DNA of 5,706 nucleotides from Candidatus Parvarchaeota archaeon (lineage in GTDB: Archaea > Nanobdellota > Nanobdellia > Pacearchaeales > GW2011-AR1): contig PSPM01000023.1 in NCBI GenBank assembly GCA_004195435.1, positions 1-5,706 on the forward strand, in the 5' to 3' direction. Of this stretch, positions 4,979-5,706 are shown piece by piece; the first letter of the stretch is position 1; each line of letters opens with the position of its first letter. The notes beneath the pieces were generated by a model, which saw nothing but the letters and a program-made list of their open reading frames with translations, was not told where the DNA came from and ran no database searches. The position numbers and the translations under genes are program-made.

Positions 4979-5545
4979 TTAATGATTTCTTCCCTTTCTT
5001 TTTTTGTATAAACTACCAAATATCAAACCGAAAAACATTCCTGCTAAATGGGCAAGATTTCCAGTATTATCTATAGGATTTCCAGTGAAAAATCCAATTG
5101 CGCCAAGAAAATCTCCTGCAGCCCAGATTATTCCTGCAACAAATAAAGGCATCGGTAAACTAAAAGCCCAAATTATCATCATTGGCTTTAAAAAAATTAA
5201 AGCTCCTATAACACCGAAGATAGATCCTGAAGCTCCAAGAGAAGAACCATAAAAATTAACCGATATCAAATTAGCCAAGATCCCAGTAATGAAAAACACT
5301 CTAAGAAATTTACTACCGCCTATAACCTTTTCCAGTATACTCCCGAACAAAATAAGTGCAAAAAGATTATACACTAAATGTCCAAGATCTCCATGTAAAA
5401 AAATAGAACTTAAGAATCTCCAGGGTTCACTCCACGAATTTTCATTTAATAAAAATAATTCGGTAAAACCGAAAAAGAAAAATTGAAGAAGGAAAATCAA
5501 GATCATAATCCCTGCCAATTTAAAAGCATAAAATCTAAATTTCAT
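4979..5545 (-). CDS. Rhomboid-family intramembrane serine protease
   Basis: A 188-residue membrane protein with the minimal six-helix rhomboid core (helices roughly at 8-30, 55-73, 82-98, 104-120, 122-147 and 163-180). The catalytic serine is Ser106 in GASGS (104-108) and the catalytic histidine is His166 in NLAHLAG (163-169). His56 and Asn60 in HGDLGHLVYN match the oxyanion residues of bacterial GlpG, and the loop-1 WR motif is at 42-43. All active-site positions are present, so it should be active. Rhomboids cut single-pass membrane proteins within or next to their membrane helix; the substrate here is unknown. No extra domains occur on either end beyond a basic tail (KKRKGRNH). ATG 5545 has no Shine-Dalgarno and lies 27 nt below a TATA box, implying a leaderless mRNA. 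The gene is divergent from tRNA-His. Confidence 0.95.
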   Translation of the reverse strand: MKFRFYAFKLAGIMILIFLLQFFFFGFTELFLLNENSWSEPWRFLSSIFLHGDLGHLVYNLFALILFGSILEKVIGGSKFLRVFFITGILANLISVNFYGSSLGASGSIFGVIGALIFLKPMMIIWAFSLPMPLFVAGIIWAAGDFLGAIGFFTGNPIDNTGNLAHLAGMFFGLIFGSLYKKRKGRNH

Positions 5546-5566
5546 ATAAATTTTAAAACTTGGATC

Positions 5567-5577
5567 TATTTAAAATA
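5567..5577 (-). promoter_or_regulatory. TATA box for the rhomboid gene
   Basis: TATTTTAAATA on the minus strand is centred 27 nt before ATG 5545. A separate TATA box for tRNA-His lies about 24 bp to its right. Confidence 0.6.
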
Positions 5578-5590
5578 TAAGATTCCAAAG

Positions 5591-5600
5591 TTTTTTATAA
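5591..5600 (+). promoter_or_regulatory. TATA box for tRNA-His
   Basis: TTTTTTATAA is centred about 27 nt before the first base of the tRNA at 5623. Confidence 0.6.
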
Positions 5601-5622
5601 CGAGAAATATAACAAAAATCAT

Positions 5623-5695
5623 GGCGGTTGTAGTATAACGGTTATTACACTTGGTTGTGGTCCGAGAAAAGAGGGTTCAATTCCCTCCTTCCGCC
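5623..5695 (+). tRNA. tRNA-His (anticodon GUG), with two acceptor-stem mismatches
   Basis: The anticodon stem CTTGG/CCGAG holds the loop TTGTGGT with anticodon GTG, and the T stem GAGGG/CCCTC (5671-5675, 5683-5687) has loop TTCAATT. The extra 5' G typical of tRNA-His (G-1, 5623) faces discriminator C73 (5695). In the acceptor stem, pairs 1-72 to 4-69 and 7-66 are normal, but positions 5-68 and 6-67 are both U-U (T5628-T5690, T5629-T5689). The D stem is also weak (three pairs). No CCA is encoded and TTTT follows at 5697-5700. The call itself is secure. Confidence 0.93.
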
Positions 5696-5696
5696 C

Positions 5697-5700
5697 TTTT
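5697..5700 (+). terminator. Short oligo-T stretch after tRNA-His
   Basis: TTTT begins two bases after the discriminator base, a plausible archaeal tRNA terminator near the window edge. Confidence 0.4.
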
Positions 5701-5706
5701 ATTCCT

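Noticed and set aside
5004..5486. Two plus-strand open frames
   Set aside because: Both are antisense to the rhomboid gene, whose catalytic residues and helices are all present on the minus strand.
1..5706. Mobile elements, defence systems, toxin-antitoxin pairs, riboswitches
   Set aside because: I found no transposase, inverted terminal repeats, att-like duplication at the tRNA 3' ends, paired small genes or structured leaders; the short spacers leave little room for them.

Overview
The window looks like a piece of a small, AT-rich archaeal genome, most likely a DPANN archaeon of the Woesearchaeota/Pacearchaeota type. The evidence is as follows. The tRNA genes carry no encoded CCA. One tRNA has an intron after position 37 with a bulge-helix-bulge fold. 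Most starts sit about 25 nt downstream of a TATA-like box with no Shine-Dalgarno sequence, as in leaderless archaeal mRNAs. The left end encodes a surface protein built from blocks that I associate with DPANN genomes (a GKRYGPY-type N-terminus, one membrane segment, an acidic stretch and a DGxxDYVEWIVPHLS block). The lineage is an inference; no rRNA or other marker gene is present.

Left part, minus strand (1-2846): a large membrane-anchored, acidic surface protein that runs off the left edge; a small zinc metallopeptidase of the archaeal COG4900 / phage-metallopeptidase-like kind; and an Obg-family GTPase of the YchF/Ygr210 type with a C-terminal TGS domain. The metallopeptidase follows the GTPase closely but appears to have its own TATA box, which overlaps the GTPase stop codon.

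Middle part (2847-4315): a plus-strand tRNA-Ile(UAU) with a 60-nt intron is transcribed away from the GTPase. A single symmetric TATA box, 53 bp of spacer in all, lies roughly midway between the two. Nine bases after the tRNA ends, a small DUF4870/Tic20-like membrane protein begins, apparently on the same transcript. Its stop codon touches the stop codon of a convergent minus-strand SAM methyltransferase resembling the EgtD (Methyltransf_33) family.

Right part (4316-5706): tRNA-Glu(UUC) on the plus strand, an unrecognised 143-residue minus-strand protein, a minimal six-helix rhomboid protease on the minus strand, and tRNA-His(GUG) on the plus strand. The tRNA-His has the expected extra G at -1 but two U-U mismatches in the acceptor stem.

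The genes do not form an obvious pathway. They are mostly single-gene units, and each of the three tRNA genes lies head-to-head with a protein gene. I see no defence island, CRISPR array, insertion sequence or clear new multigene system. The most interesting points are the AUA-reading intron-containing tRNA-Ile, the tRNA-mRNA junction behind it, the shared TATA box, the odd tRNA-His acceptor stem, the EgtD-like methyltransferase and the unidentified 143-residue protein.
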